NCBI GenBank assembly: GCA_945291235.1
Contig: CALYQY010000014.1
Location: 1 to 33,762, forward strand
Length of the DNA: 33,762 bases
Source of the DNA: an uncultured Gilliamella sp.
GTDB taxonomy: Bacteria; Pseudomonadota; Gammaproteobacteria; Enterobacterales; Enterobacteriaceae
Direction of reading: 5' to 3'
The notes below the pieces were generated by a model. That model saw nothing but the letters and a program-made list of their open reading frames with translations, did not search any database and was not told the DNA's origin. Below are positions 26,341-33,762 of this stretch, one piece after another. Position 1 is the stretch's first letter; every line of letters starts with the position of its first letter. A program made the translations under genes and the position numbers.

Positions 26341-28272
26341 ATGATAGCTTTATCGCCAATATTTGTATTAAGCTTTGCCATCATTGTTTTGCTCATTGCT
26401 CTCTTTTATTTCAAGATTGGCACCAAATTATGTACAATTTTAACGGTGTTAGCGCTTAGCTGTGCGCTGCTTTGTTCGTCAATCATCGGCTATAAAATTT
26501 CGTTCAATACTCAAGCCATTACTGATATTAGTAATGATAACATGCAATTATCGGTTACACCGCCTGCACCAGCTCAAGATCAGCAACCGTCAAGCGAAGA
26601 GACAATTGCCGTTGATGCTGACTCTACTGAGGACGCCAACCAACCGTCAGATAATGGTGAAAATAGCAGTACTGAGGAAAGTGATGCTAACCAAACGAAT
26701 ACCAATGAAACAAATACTAATGAAACCAATAATAATGAAAATAGTGATGTAAACAGTAACGGAAATAGCAACCAAAATGCTAATGACGTTGCTAATCAAA
26801 ATAACAATCAAGACAATACTCAAGAAAGTACACAAAACAATACTCAAGAAAGTACTCAAAATAATACCCAAGAAAGCACTCAAGAAAATACTCAAGATAG
26901 CAACAATGCGGCACAAGCCACAGCAACGCAGGAGCAATCGGCGGCAGATGATTCAGATGACGGATGGAAAGCCCGTCAAATTACTGCACTTTTTACCTGT
27001 GACGGATATGGATTGCTATATAGCAGCTTGATTTTAATTGTTGCTATTGTGGTTGCTTGCTTAGCTTATCGCTGGTTTATTCATGAGAAAATTCATCATG
27101 GGGTATTTTATGTCATTTTACTTTTCATGGCATTAGGCGGAGTGACATTAGTCTACGCCAGTCATTTAATCGCCTTTTTTATTGGTATTGAACTGCTTTC
27201 AATACCGTTTGTTGGTTTAATCGGTTATCAATATTCTCAGACGCACTCGTTAGAAGCGGCGGTTAAATATATGATTTTATCATCGATAGCCAGTGCATTT
27301 TTAATCATGGGGATTGCTTTTTATTATGCTACAACCGGTGAGCTAACTTTTAGTGGTTTAAGTTATCAACTCTCAACAATGTCTTACCCAAGTACATTAT
27401 TACTCATGGGCGTGTGTTTGATGTTGGTCGGTATTGGATTTAAACTCTCTTTAGTTCCTTTTCAACTATGGTTACCTGATGTTTATCAAGGTGCGCCAAC
27501 CGTAGTTGCGTTGCTATTATCAACCGTTGGAAAAGTGGCAGTATTTTGTGCCATTGCCAGACTATTTTTGTTGGCGCCGATTGTGAATAATGAAACGATC
27601 CGTATTATCTTAGTTTGTATGGCATTTTGCTCAATCTTATGGGGTAACTTATTTGCCTTAATGCAAACTAGCTTAAAACGTTTATTGGCTTACTCATCGA
27701 TTGCCCATTTTGGTTATTTACTCGTTGCATTAATTGCAGTGCAATATCAAGTGTTGGCATTAGAAACCATTGGCGTTTATTTAATTGGATATATTTTAGC
27801 TAACATTTGTGTATTGGGTGTGATTAGTTTGGAATCACATTCTGATGAACTCCAAGATCACGAAAACGAAATAGATCTTTCCGGCTTATTCTGGCGCCGC
27901 CCAATTCTTGCACTTGCTATGGGCGTGGGGTTATTGTCTTTAGCTGGCGTGCCGCTTACCGCAGGGTTTATTGGTCGTTTTCTACTATTAATGTTAGGTG
28001 TGACCGCAGAATTATGGTGGTTAAATGCCGCTATTGTTCTTGGTAGTACATTAGGCTTATATTTTTATGCCCGACTTATTATCAACTTATATATCAGACC
28101 AGTAGGACGTGATGATCTCAATAGCAGTCAAAACGTTAGCAAATCAACATGGCGTGATATTAAATTTAGTGAGTTATTTATTGTTTTATCAGCACTGCTA
28201 ACCATAATTTGTGGCGTATATCCTAAATGGATGTTTAACTTAGTTAGCATGGCTCAATATTTAACCACATAA
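26341..28272 (+). CDS. nuoN: NADH:quinone oxidoreductase subunit N with a large low-complexity insert
   Basis: The protein has 643 aa against 485 in E. coli. Residues 1 to about 60 carry two spans. Residues about 70-215 are an extra hydrophilic segment almost wholly Asn, Gln, Ser, Thr, Glu, Asp and Ala. From CDGYG (D221, D70 in E. coli) onward the normal NuoN core resumes, at a constant offset of +151. Channel residues E284 (E133), K309 (K158), K368 (K217) and K398 (K247) are kept, as is H456 in SSIAHFGYLLVAL (H305). K395 is replaced by R546. By the usual topology the insert lies in the periplasmic loop between TM2 and TM3. GGAG precedes the ATG. A hairpin follows the stop, so this ends the nuo unit. 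NuoN is the best conserved antiporter-like subunit here. Confidence 0.93.
   Translation: MIALSPIFVLSFAIIVLLIALFYFKIGTKLCTILTVLALSCALLCSSIIGYKISFNTQAITDISNDNMQLSVTPPAPAQDQQPSSEETIAVDADSTEDANQPSDNGENSSTEESDANQTNTNETNTNETNNNENSDVNSNGNSNQNANDVANQNNNQDNTQESTQNNTQESTQNNTQESTQENTQDSNNAAQATATQEQSAADDSDDGWKARQITALFTCDGYGLLYSSLILIVAIVVACLAYRWFIHEKIHHGVFYVILLFMALGGVTLVYASHLIAFFIGIELLSIPFVGLIGYQYSQTHSLEAAVKYMILSSIASAFLIMGIAFYYATTGELTFSGLSYQLSTMSYPSTLLLMGVCLMLVGIGFKLSLVPFQLWLPDVYQGAPTVVALLLSTVGKVAVFCAIARLFLLAPIVNNETIRIILVCMAFCSILWGNLFALMQTSLKRLLAYSSIAHFGYLLVALIAVQYQVLALETIGVYLIGYILANICVLGVISLESHSDELQDHENEIDLSGLFWRRPILALAMGVGLLSLAGVPLTAGFIGRFLLLMLGVTAELWWLNAAIVLGSTLGLYFYARLIINLYIRPVGRDDLNSSQNVSKSTWRDIKFSELFIVLSALLTIICGVYPKWMFNLVSMAQYLTT
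26695..26739 (+). repeat. 15-bp tandem repeat in nuoN (x3)
   Basis: Three consecutive 15-bp units (26695-26709, 26710-26724, 26725-26739), each encoding T-N-x-N-E, lie inside the nuoN insert. Units differ at one to three bases each. Being a multiple of three, gain or loss of a unit keeps the frame. Confidence 0.85.
26815..26910 (+). repeat. 24-bp tandem repeat in nuoN (x3, plus a decayed fourth)
   Basis: Three 24-bp units (26815-26838, 26839-26862, 26863-26886) encode N-T-Q-E-S-T-Q-N/E. A fourth (26887-26910) starts the same and then decays. The near-identical DNA suggests recent expansion by slippage or unequal recombination. Confidence 0.9.
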
Positions 28273-28280
28273 CCACCATT

Positions 28281-28314
28281 TTCCGCCTTCATCATTTGAT
28301 AGGCGGAATATTTT
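28281..28314 (+). terminator. Probable terminator of the nuoJKLMN unit
   Basis: TTCCGCCT (28281-28288) and AGGCGGAA (28301-28308) form an 8-bp GC-containing stem with a 12-nt loop, followed by TATTTTGC, 8 bp after the nuoN stop. Confidence 0.6.
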
Positions 28315-28414
28315 GCACCTAGATCTTTATTAAGCGGTGTATGTTTTTTGCTCAAACGTAGGTAATTTCTGAAAGATCTTGACAAGAAATAGTTAATAAC
28401 AGATTTATTTATTG

Positions 28415-28423
28415 TGTTATAAT
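28415..28423 (+). promoter_or_regulatory. Extended -10 promoter of yajC-secD-secF
   Basis: TGTTATAAT is a consensus extended -10, 39 bp before the yajC ATG. A TTGACA at 28379-28384 is too far away (33 bp) to pair with it but may mark a second promoter. Confidence 0.6.
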
Positions 28424-28462
28424 TCTGACCTTTAATATTTTATTTATATCAAGAGGACAAAT

Positions 28463-28795
28463 ATGGACTTTTTTATTTCTAATGCGTATGCCGTTGAAGG
28501 GGCAGCAGGCGAAAACAATCCTTATTTCTTACCTATAATGCTTGTTGTGTTTGGGTTATTTTTCTATTTTATGATCATGCGCCCACAACAAAAACGTGCT
28601 AAAGCGCATCGTGAGTTAATGGCATCAATTTCTAAAGGTGATGAAGTATTAACTAATGGTGGACTTATTGGTCGAGTTTCAAAAGTTAACGACAATGGTT
28701 ATATTGCGTTAGAGTTAAATGATACAACAGAAGTTGTTATCAAACGTGACTTTATCACATCTGTTTTACCAAAAGGAACAATGAAATCATTATAA
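28463..28795 (+). CDS. yajC: Sec translocon accessory subunit YajC
   Basis: A 110-aa single-span inner-membrane protein (E. coli also 110) that associates with SecD-SecF and the SecYEG channel. The short N-terminal segment (MDFFISNAYA) is followed by a span at about residues 20-41 (NPYFLPIMLVVFGLFFYFMIMRP), then the family signature RPQQKRAKAHRELMASISKGDEVLTNGG, which continues into a soluble beta-rich domain. AAGAGGA precedes the ATG. It heads yajC-secD-secF with its own promoter. In E. coli this trio follows queA-tgt; here it follows nuoN and a terminator. No anomalies. Confidence 0.96.
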   Translation: MDFFISNAYAVEGAAGENNPYFLPIMLVVFGLFFYFMIMRPQQKRAKAHRELMASISKGDEVLTNGGLIGRVSKVNDNGYIALELNDTTEVVIKRDFITSVLPKGTMKSL

Positions 28796-28855
28796 TAGTG
28801 TGTTAGCTATTATAGTTCATTGTGTTTATTACCTAAACCCACAAGAGAATATGTC

Positions 28856-30712
28856 GTGTTAAACCGCTATCCTTTGTGGAAGTACATTATGTTGGTCGTC
28901 GTTATTTGCGCCGGCCTACTTTATGCGCTTCCAAATATTTATGGTGAAGACCCCGCTATACAGATTTCAGCGTCTAATGGTGCTGAAATTAATGTTACCA
29001 CACAAGATAATATCAAAAAGCTTTTAAGTGATAATCAAATCGAACCCAAATCATTGGTGTTTGAAAATAAATCTATCTTAATTCGTGTTGGTGATAATGA
29101 TACTCAACTTAAAGCTAAAGAATTAATTTCTCAAGCCTTAGGTGATAATTATGTCGTCGCTTTAAACTTAGCACCTGCAACACCTGCTTGGCTAAGGGTA
29201 TTAGGTGCCGAACCAATGAAACTCGGCTTAGATTTACGAGGCGGTGTTCACTTTTTAATGGAAGTGGATATGACAACTGCATTAAGTAAACTCACTGAGC
29301 AATCGGTTGAAAATATAAGAACTGAGTTTAAAAATAGCAATTTAAAGTACAAATCTCTTAATAAAAATAACAATCAACAAATTGTTATGCAATTTGATAA
29401 TACTGACGATCGCAATAAAGCGATTACAAAGCTTAACGTATTACCGGATTTTAAATTAACTTCCCAAACTGATGACAGTATCGTAATCAATGTCAGCGAC
29501 CAGCGTTTACAACAAGCAAAAAATGATGCTGTTCAGCAAAATACCACTATTTTACGTAACCGTGTTAACCAATTGGGCGTTGCTGAACCAATAGTGCAAC
29601 GTCAAGGTGCAGATCGTATTGTGGTCGAGTTACCGGGAATTCAAGATACGGCATTAGCAAAACGTATTTTAGGTGCCACAGCTACATTAGAATTTAGACA
29701 AGTTAATGAAGAAGGATCAAAAAACCTTGCCGCTATTATCAATGGTGATATGCGTGTGCCATATGGATCGGAATTGAAATATATGGAAGACGGTTACCCG
29801 GTGCTACTGTTTAAACGAATTGTATTAACCGGTGATCATATTACTGACTCTTCATCCAGAGTTAGTGAGTATGGCCGACCAGAGGTGAGTATCAATTTAG
29901 ACAGTGCGGGCGGCAAAACGATGCTTGATTTCACCCAAAAGAATTTGGGAAAAGCAATGGCAACGCTATTTGTTGAATATAAAGATACCGGCAAACGCGA
30001 TGAAAATGATAAACCAGTTCTTGAAAAACAAGAGCGAGTTATTAATGTTGCAACTATTCAAGGTATATTCAGCGATCGTTTTCAGGTGACGAATATTAAA
30101 AGTATTGATGAAGCAAAAAATTTGTCGCTATTACTACGAGCGGGTGCACTCATTGCGCCAATTCAAATTATTGAAGAGCGCACTGTTGGGCCGTCAATGG
30201 GGCAAGAAAATATCACTCAAGGTTTAGAATCGTGTATATGGGGATTACTCATTTCTGTTATCTTCATGTTAGTGGTCTATCGCCTATTTGGTGTGTTTGC
30301 AAGTTTAGCGTTAGTGGCTAACTTAATTCTTATTGTTGGGGCGATGTCCTTATTGCCGGGAGCAACGTTAAGTATGCCAGGTATAGCCGGTATCGTTTTA
30401 ACGGTAGGCATGGCGGTTGATGCCAACGTGCTGATTAATGAGCGGATAAAAGAAGAGCTCAGTAACGGGCGAGGGGTACAACATGCTATTAATGAAGGAT
30501 ATGCTGGCGCTTGGAGTAGTATTTTTGATGCCAACATCACCACATTAATTACTGCTATTATTCTTTATGCCGTTGGTACAGGATCGATTAAAGGCTTTGC
30601 CATTACATTAGGAATCGGTATTTTAACATCGATGTTTACATCCATTGTCGGAACTCGAGCATTAGCCAATCTTGTTTATGGCGGACGCCGTGTTGATAAG
30701 TTATCAATTTAG
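28856..30712 (+). CDS. secD: Protein translocase subunit SecD
   Basis: A 618-aa inner-membrane subunit (E. coli 615) that, with SecF, uses the proton-motive force to pull proteins out of the Sec channel on the periplasmic side. The start is GTG at 28856 (VLNRYPLWKYIMLVVVI), matching the known SecD N-terminus; the frame extends 12 codons upstream without similarity. Features in order are TM1 (about 7-25), the large periplasmic P1 region with LGLDLRGGVHFLMEVD and RNRVNQLGVAEPIVQRQGADRIVVELPGIQD, and five C-terminal spans (about 450-610) with GMAVDANVLINERIKEEL carrying the conserved Asp of the proton path. AAGAGA precedes the start. A three-codon ATG-TCG-TGT-TAA frame overlaps it. secF follows 9 bp later. 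Confidence 0.96.
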   Translation: MLNRYPLWKYIMLVVVICAGLLYALPNIYGEDPAIQISASNGAEINVTTQDNIKKLLSDNQIEPKSLVFENKSILIRVGDNDTQLKAKELISQALGDNYVVALNLAPATPAWLRVLGAEPMKLGLDLRGGVHFLMEVDMTTALSKLTEQSVENIRTEFKNSNLKYKSLNKNNNQQIVMQFDNTDDRNKAITKLNVLPDFKLTSQTDDSIVINVSDQRLQQAKNDAVQQNTTILRNRVNQLGVAEPIVQRQGADRIVVELPGIQDTALAKRILGATATLEFRQVNEEGSKNLAAIINGDMRVPYGSELKYMEDGYPVLLFKRIVLTGDHITDSSSRVSEYGRPEVSINLDSAGGKTMLDFTQKNLGKAMATLFVEYKDTGKRDENDKPVLEKQERVINVATIQGIFSDRFQVTNIKSIDEAKNLSLLLRAGALIAPIQIIEERTVGPSMGQENITQGLESCIWGLLISVIFMLVVYRLFGVFASLALVANLILIVGAMSLLPGATLSMPGIAGIVLTVGMAVDANVLINERIKEELSNGRGVQHAINEGYAGAWSSIFDANITTLITAIILYAVGTGSIKGFAITLGIGILTSMFTSIVGTRALANLVYGGRRVDKLSI

Positions 30713-30721
30713 AGGTTTATT

Positions 30722-31720
30722 GTGAGTGTTGATAAAAAAGAAAATCATGATGTTAGAGAGCTCAATCATGGCCGCAGAGTCCTCGACTTTTTAAAATACG
30801 GCTTTATTGCTTTTGTCATTTCAATGCTATTGGTTGTTGCCTCTATTGTTGTTATCTTTGTCAAAGGCTTTAATCTTGGGCAAGATTTTACTGGTGGAAC
30901 AACCATTGAGCTGACGGTAACTAAATCGGTTAACCTTGATGATCTGCGTAATAGTTTGCGTCAAGCTGGTTATCATGAGCCAGTGGTGCAATATTATGGC
31001 AGTAGTAAAGACATCATTATTCGTTTAGCTACTGCTAAACAAGAAGATGGCGCTTCAGCGGCGATTGATAATGCGTTGGGTTCACAAATCTCTAATTTGA
31101 TACATAAAAGCATCGATGAAAATGCTCAAATCAAACGCATTGAATTTGTTGGACCAACTGTCGGGGCTGAGCTTGCACAAGACGGTATTTTAGCCATTTG
31201 CGCCGCTTTAGTCTGTATCCTAATCTATATTGCATTTCGTTTTGAATGGCGATTTGGTACCGGTGCTGTTGTGGCTTTAGCGCACGATGTTATTATCACA
31301 GCCGGTTATCTTTCATTATTTGAACGTGAGTTAGATTTAACCATTATTGCGGCGATGTTATCGATAATTGGTTACTCGCTAAATGATACTATCGTGGTAT
31401 TTGACCGAATTCGTGAAAACTTCAGAAAGATTCGTCGTGCATCCCCTTACGATGTGATTAATATCTCGTTAACTCAAACATTACATCGTACTTTAATGAC
31501 TTCAGGTACCACACTTGCGGTTGTTATCATTCTGTATATTTTTGGCGGATCGATGTTAAAAGGATTCTCAGAAACGTTAGGGGTTGGTATTGTTCTTGGT
31601 ACAATCTCTTCAATTTATGTGGCGGCTTATATGTCACTTAAATTAGGCGTTAAACGTGAACACTTTATGCCACCAAAAGTAGAAGTAGAAGGTGCAGATC
31701 AACCAGCTATTCTGCGTTAA
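30722..31720 (+). CDS. secF: Protein translocase subunit SecF
   Basis: A 332-aa partner of SecD (E. coli 323) with six spans. The N-terminal span (about 22-48) is followed by the family motif GQDFTGGTTIEL, then a short periplasmic domain (about 60-140), then five spans with RFEWRFGTGAVVALAHDVI and the conserved SLNDTIVVFDRIRENFRK. It begins with GTG at 30722, with GAGG 7-10 nt upstream. It lies 9 bp after secD and is followed by a hairpin, ending the operon. The C-terminal tail (FMPPKVEVEGADQPAILR) is slightly longer than in E. coli. No unusual residues were noticed. Confidence 0.96.
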   Translation: MSVDKKENHDVRELNHGRRVLDFLKYGFIAFVISMLLVVASIVVIFVKGFNLGQDFTGGTTIELTVTKSVNLDDLRNSLRQAGYHEPVVQYYGSSKDIIIRLATAKQEDGASAAIDNALGSQISNLIHKSIDENAQIKRIEFVGPTVGAELAQDGILAICAALVCILIYIAFRFEWRFGTGAVVALAHDVIITAGYLSLFERELDLTIIAAMLSIIGYSLNDTIVVFDRIRENFRKIRRASPYDVINISLTQTLHRTLMTSGTTLAVVIILYIFGGSMLKGFSETLGVGIVLGTISSIYVAAYMSLKLGVKREHFMPPKVEVEGADQPAILR

Positions 31721-31726
31721 TATCTG

Positions 31727-31760
31727 AACGCTACCGTTTATCGGTAGCGTTTAATTCGGT
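31727..31760 (+). terminator. Probable terminator after secF
   Basis: Perfect 10-bp arms AACGCTACCG (31727-31736) and CGGTAGCGTT (31742-31751) with a TTTAT loop lie 6 bp after the secF stop. The downstream T run (TTAATT) is modest. Confidence 0.7.
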
Positions 31761-31789
31761 TGTTTTTCAAACAAACAACATCAAACCGA

Positions 31790-31818
31790 TTGACACCTAC
31801 CATTTAGTTGCATATTAT
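31790..31818 (+). promoter_or_regulatory. Strong promoter of tRNA-Ala
   Basis: TTGACA (31790-31795), a 17-bp spacer and TATTAT (31813-31818) lie 27 bp before the mature tRNA. A consensus -35 with ideal spacing fits a stable-RNA promoter. Confidence 0.8.
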
Positions 31819-31845
31819 TAGCCGCAGTTTTATTCATTTCATTTT

Positions 31846-31921
31846 GGGGCCATAGCTCAGCTGGGAGAGCGCAACGCTGGCAGCGTTGAGGTCAGGGGTT
31901 CGATCCCCCTTGGCTCCACCA
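31846..31921 (+). tRNA. tRNA-Ala (anticodon GGC)
   Basis: A 76-nt cloverleaf. The acceptor stem GGGGCCA pairs with TGGCTCC (one G-T pair) followed by encoded ACCA. The D arm GCTCAGCTGGGAGAGC and T arm with GTTCGATCC are canonical. The anticodon stem CAACG/CGTTG encloses the loop CTGGCAG, giving anticodon GGC at 31879-31881 (reads GCC and GCU alanine codons). It closely matches the E. coli tRNA-Ala(GGC) pattern. Confidence 0.97.
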
Positions 31922-32026
31922 ATTTAAGATTTTATCATCTTTTAAATTCTACTTAGTCAAAAGCTCTCAGCGCGCAAAACCTATTTTTACCCCCATTCCG
32001 TGGTATTACCTATTGCAGGTGTGGGT

Positions 32027-32938
32027 TTATTGTTTTTCCATTTCGGTATGGATCACGGTGATATAATCGGGAATTGTTGGCGCTTCACGGTAGAAGGCAA
32101 CCCATTTTACTCCGGCAGGATCTTTTCGGTTAAATTCGTCGGTGGTAACATCGATATAAAAGTCGGGTTCGTCCATCGATTTATTATTAAAGAACATCTC
32201 CATATATTCTTTTTCCATATTCACGGTTTTCGGTTTTGGATAGCCAAGAGTAGCAAAGATTTTATCGGCTTCTTTAGAGCCACCACTTAGCATATTTTTA
32301 TGAATCCAAAAAAACATTAGAAAAAATAATCCATAAAATAATATAGAAACGGAAGTAAAAAAAGCTATAATCAAAAATTCATCTGTAATAAATAAAATAA
32401 TTATCAAACTAAGAATAAAAACACTGAGTGAAAAAATACCTGCCTCTTTAAAAGCCACTTTATTATTAGCTTTAGTCCCTTTCATAGCCCATGGATATAA
32501 CCATAGGCGATGATCAATCGGTCGACGTAAGGCGTAGGCATAATAGCTACCGTCTTCTAGCGGTTCAACCACCACTTCAACTTGATCGCCATTGCGAAAA
32601 AAAGCCCGACAAAAAATACCTTGCACCGTTAAATGACCAATTTTACAGCGAAAGTATTGTACGCTATTAAGGTAGTCAACGGCTTCTTCTTGACCAGTAG
32701 CCATACCGATCTGGCTGGCGGCTTCGGTGGTGTTACCGAATGCTAATTGTCCTAGTACTGGCAAACTGGCAAGCGTGCCTTTGCCAAACAGACTTAAATC
32801 GGTGTCGATAACTTCCAATTCGGTTATTTTGCCGGTGATAATTTGATAATAGTTGCTAGTTTCTTTGTTCATACTTTGGCTTACTGTCTTGCTGTTCTGT
32901 ATTATTGAATGATGATATGTAATTTTGTAATTATTCAT
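32027..32938 (-). CDS. Membrane protein, possible type VI secretion-associated family
   Basis: A 303-aa protein. Residues 1 to about 165 are soluble, with FRCKIGHLTVQGIFCRAFFRNGDQVEVVVEP...YAYALRRPIDHRLWLYPWAMKG (about 96-155). Two spans follow (about 167-187 and 190-213), then a soluble tail (about 220-303). From memory this N-terminal pattern resembles proteins labelled putative type VI secretion effectors in enterobacteria and Acinetobacter; I cannot confirm it. The ATG at 32938 overlaps the stop of the upstream gene by 8 bp, implying coupling. A second ATG at residue 23 (32872) is an alternative start. No signal peptide or enzyme motif is seen. An immunity- or adaptor-type role with its partner is possible. 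Confidence 0.6.
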   Translation of the reverse strand: MNNYKITYHHSIIQNSKTVSQSMNKETSNYYQIITGKITELEVIDTDLSLFGKGTLASLPVLGQLAFGNTTEAASQIGMATGQEEAVDYLNSVQYFRCKIGHLTVQGIFCRAFFRNGDQVEVVVEPLEDGSYYAYALRRPIDHRLWLYPWAMKGTKANNKVAFKEAGIFSLSVFILSLIIILFITDEFLIIAFFTSVSILFYGLFFLMFFWIHKNMLSGGSKEADKIFATLGYPKPKTVNMEKEYMEMFFNNKSMDEPDFYIDVTTDEFNRKDPAGVKWVAFYREAPTIPDYITVIHTEMEKQ

Positions 32939-33761
32939 GAATATTATATTTTTGTTTGATATTGGCTAACTCTTCTAATGAAGTGGCATTAAACGCTTCA
33001 ATCATCCATTCAGGCCAACCTTGTCCTTTAATAATCTCTTTTTTGAATTGGGTTTCTTGTTCCCATTTATATTTGCCGTCATTAAAGCTGATTAAATCGT
33101 TCGTACACATAAAATTATTGACCCAACCCCAGACCTGATAACTACCAATGCCATTGCGTATCGGATCTAACATAATATGGTCAATGGTTTTATGGGTATT
33201 AGGTTTGCAAACCATTAAAATGGTGGAGTTGAGGGAATATCGGGAAAAGTTATGCACTACCACCCCGTGTAAATCCGCCCAATCGTATTCTTTAATACGC
33301 TTTTTATTGGGGTGTAAAAAAGTTAATGGATTGCGTAATACCTTAAAATTGAAAAAATAACTTTCATTGACATACACCTTACCGGTTTTACGGTTGAAAA
33401 TAATGGGGCTTCCTTTGTGAGTAAATATCGTTTGGTATAATAATGGAATAACGATATACAGTGCAAACCAAGTTGCAAAAAAAATAAATATTCCTAAATT
33501 CAATATGTTTTGTTCTGTATCTGTATCTGAATTGAAATGAATAATCAAGTCTAAACATAGGATTATTATTACAATTCCCAAAATTACTGCTATTGTATAG
33601 ATAAATATATAAAAAATTTTATCAGACAATACCTGTCTTCTAAAAGCACAGTAGTTATCATTGGCATACAATAAACGTTCATCGGCTCCGGTTAAATAAT
33701 TACCGCCTTTATCTAAATCGCCTATCCAGCCAAGGATTTGGGGTTGGTATTTTGATGGCAT
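32931..33761 (-). CDS. DUF6708-like membrane protein (5' end at window edge)
   Basis: A frame of 276 aa that begins with an ATG one base from the window end, so an upstream extension cannot be excluded. The N-terminal soluble segment (GWIGDLDKGGNYLTGADERLLYANDNYCAFRRQ, about 11-43) is followed by two spans (about 50-73 and 87-110). A cytoplasmic beta-rich region follows (GSPIIFNRKTGKVYVNE, then YDWADLHGVVVH), with a C-terminal helical tail. I associate this arrangement with the DUF6708 family, often found near type VI secretion genes and related membrane proteins (recollection, not searched). The downstream gene overlaps it by 8 bp. Together they may be an accessory two-gene cassette next to tRNA-Ala. 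Function unknown. Confidence 0.55.
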   Translation of the reverse strand: MPSKYQPQILGWIGDLDKGGNYLTGADERLLYANDNYCAFRRQVLSDKIFYIFIYTIAVILGIVIIILCLDLIIHFNSDTDTEQNILNLGIFIFFATWFALYIVIPLLYQTIFTHKGSPIIFNRKTGKVYVNESYFFNFKVLRNPLTFLHPNKKRIKEYDWADLHGVVVHNFSRYSLNSTILMVCKPNTHKTIDHIMLDPIRNGIGSYQVWGWVNNFMCTNDLISFNDGKYKWEQETQFKKEIIKGQGWPEWMIEAFNATSLEELANIKQKYNIHE

Positions 33762-33762
33762 G

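Noticed and set aside
26815..26910. Regular 24-bp repeats that could suggest a CRISPR array.
   Set aside because: The units are directly abutting with no spacers and encode an in-frame peptide repeat.
26462..27031. Several long alternative-frame and antisense open frames across the nuoN insert.
   Set aside because: They are by-products of the biased repeat codons (AAT, ACT, CAA, GAA), lack ribosome sites and resemble no family.
22133..28272. Interpretation as an Mrp-type Na+/H+ antiporter operon.
   Set aside because: Subunit lengths, order and tails match NuoJ-K-L-M-N exactly; MrpA-like fusion and MrpB, E, F and G are absent.
22133..28272. Interpretation of the nuo block as pseudogenes.
   Set aside because: All five frames are full length with sensible ribosome sites, and conserved segments outside the channel are retained.
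31846..31921. The tRNA-Ala 3' end as an integration (att) site for the downstream genes.
   Set aside because: I found no repeated copy of the tRNA end within the window and no integrase gene.
32000..32290. A 96-codon rightward open frame.
   Set aside because: It is antisense to the end of the 303-aa membrane protein, with no ribosome site or recognisable sequence.

Overview
The window is low-GC DNA whose proteins read like close relatives of Escherichia coli proteins. That points to an AT-rich gammaproteobacterium. My best guess is the Orbaceae (Gilliamella and relatives from insect guts), because the window combines an ascorbate-PTS operon, a complex-I gene block and a pair of genes that look type-VI-secretion-associated. 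This assignment is inferred from gene content and base composition; no database was searched.

Layout. (1) 1-7135: an L-ascorbate (ula) regulon. ulaR-ulaG run leftwards and ulaAB(fused)-ulaC-ulaF-ulaD-ulaE run rightwards. The 448-bp divergent control region holds a perfect CRP-type site and three copies of a 14-bp putative UlaR operator. Ascorbate would be taken up and phosphorylated by UlaAB/UlaC, opened by UlaG, decarboxylated by UlaD and epimerised by UlaE and UlaF to D-xylulose-5-phosphate. (2) 7369-10085: an unidentified membrane protein, convergent with a moeB-dusC pair. (3) 10162-13337: a leftward cluster of a nicotinamidase-like hydrolase (pncA), two small membrane proteins (one DUF3100-like) and an M20 amidohydrolase. 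(4) 13624-21783: housekeeping genes aspS, nudB, a small secreted protein, ubiD, a Sel1-repeat protein and, leftward, ppc. (5) 22133-28272: nuoJ-K-L-M-N only. (6) 28463-31921: yajC-secD-secF and tRNA-Ala(GGC). (7) 32027-33761: two overlapping leftward membrane proteins.

The most unusual part is the nuoJKLMN block. It is the antiporter-like half of complex I, standing alone behind its own intergenic region with no nuoA-I in front. All five reading frames are intact, yet many residues regarded as essential for proton translocation are gone. NuoK has lost both membrane glutamates (36 is Met, 72 is Gln). NuoL has lost the central His/Lys cluster. NuoM has Arg, Asn and Asn in place of the E. coli K234, K265 and E407. 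NuoN keeps most of its channel residues but carries an extra segment of about 150 residues, rich in Asn, Gln, Ser, Thr and Glu, in its first periplasmic loop, built partly from 15-bp and 24-bp tandem repeats. This looks like a complex-I membrane arm that is still maintained but has been repurposed or stripped of pumping. Comparisons with E. coli residues rest on remembered family sequences; the same numbering offset fits all compared positions within each subunit.
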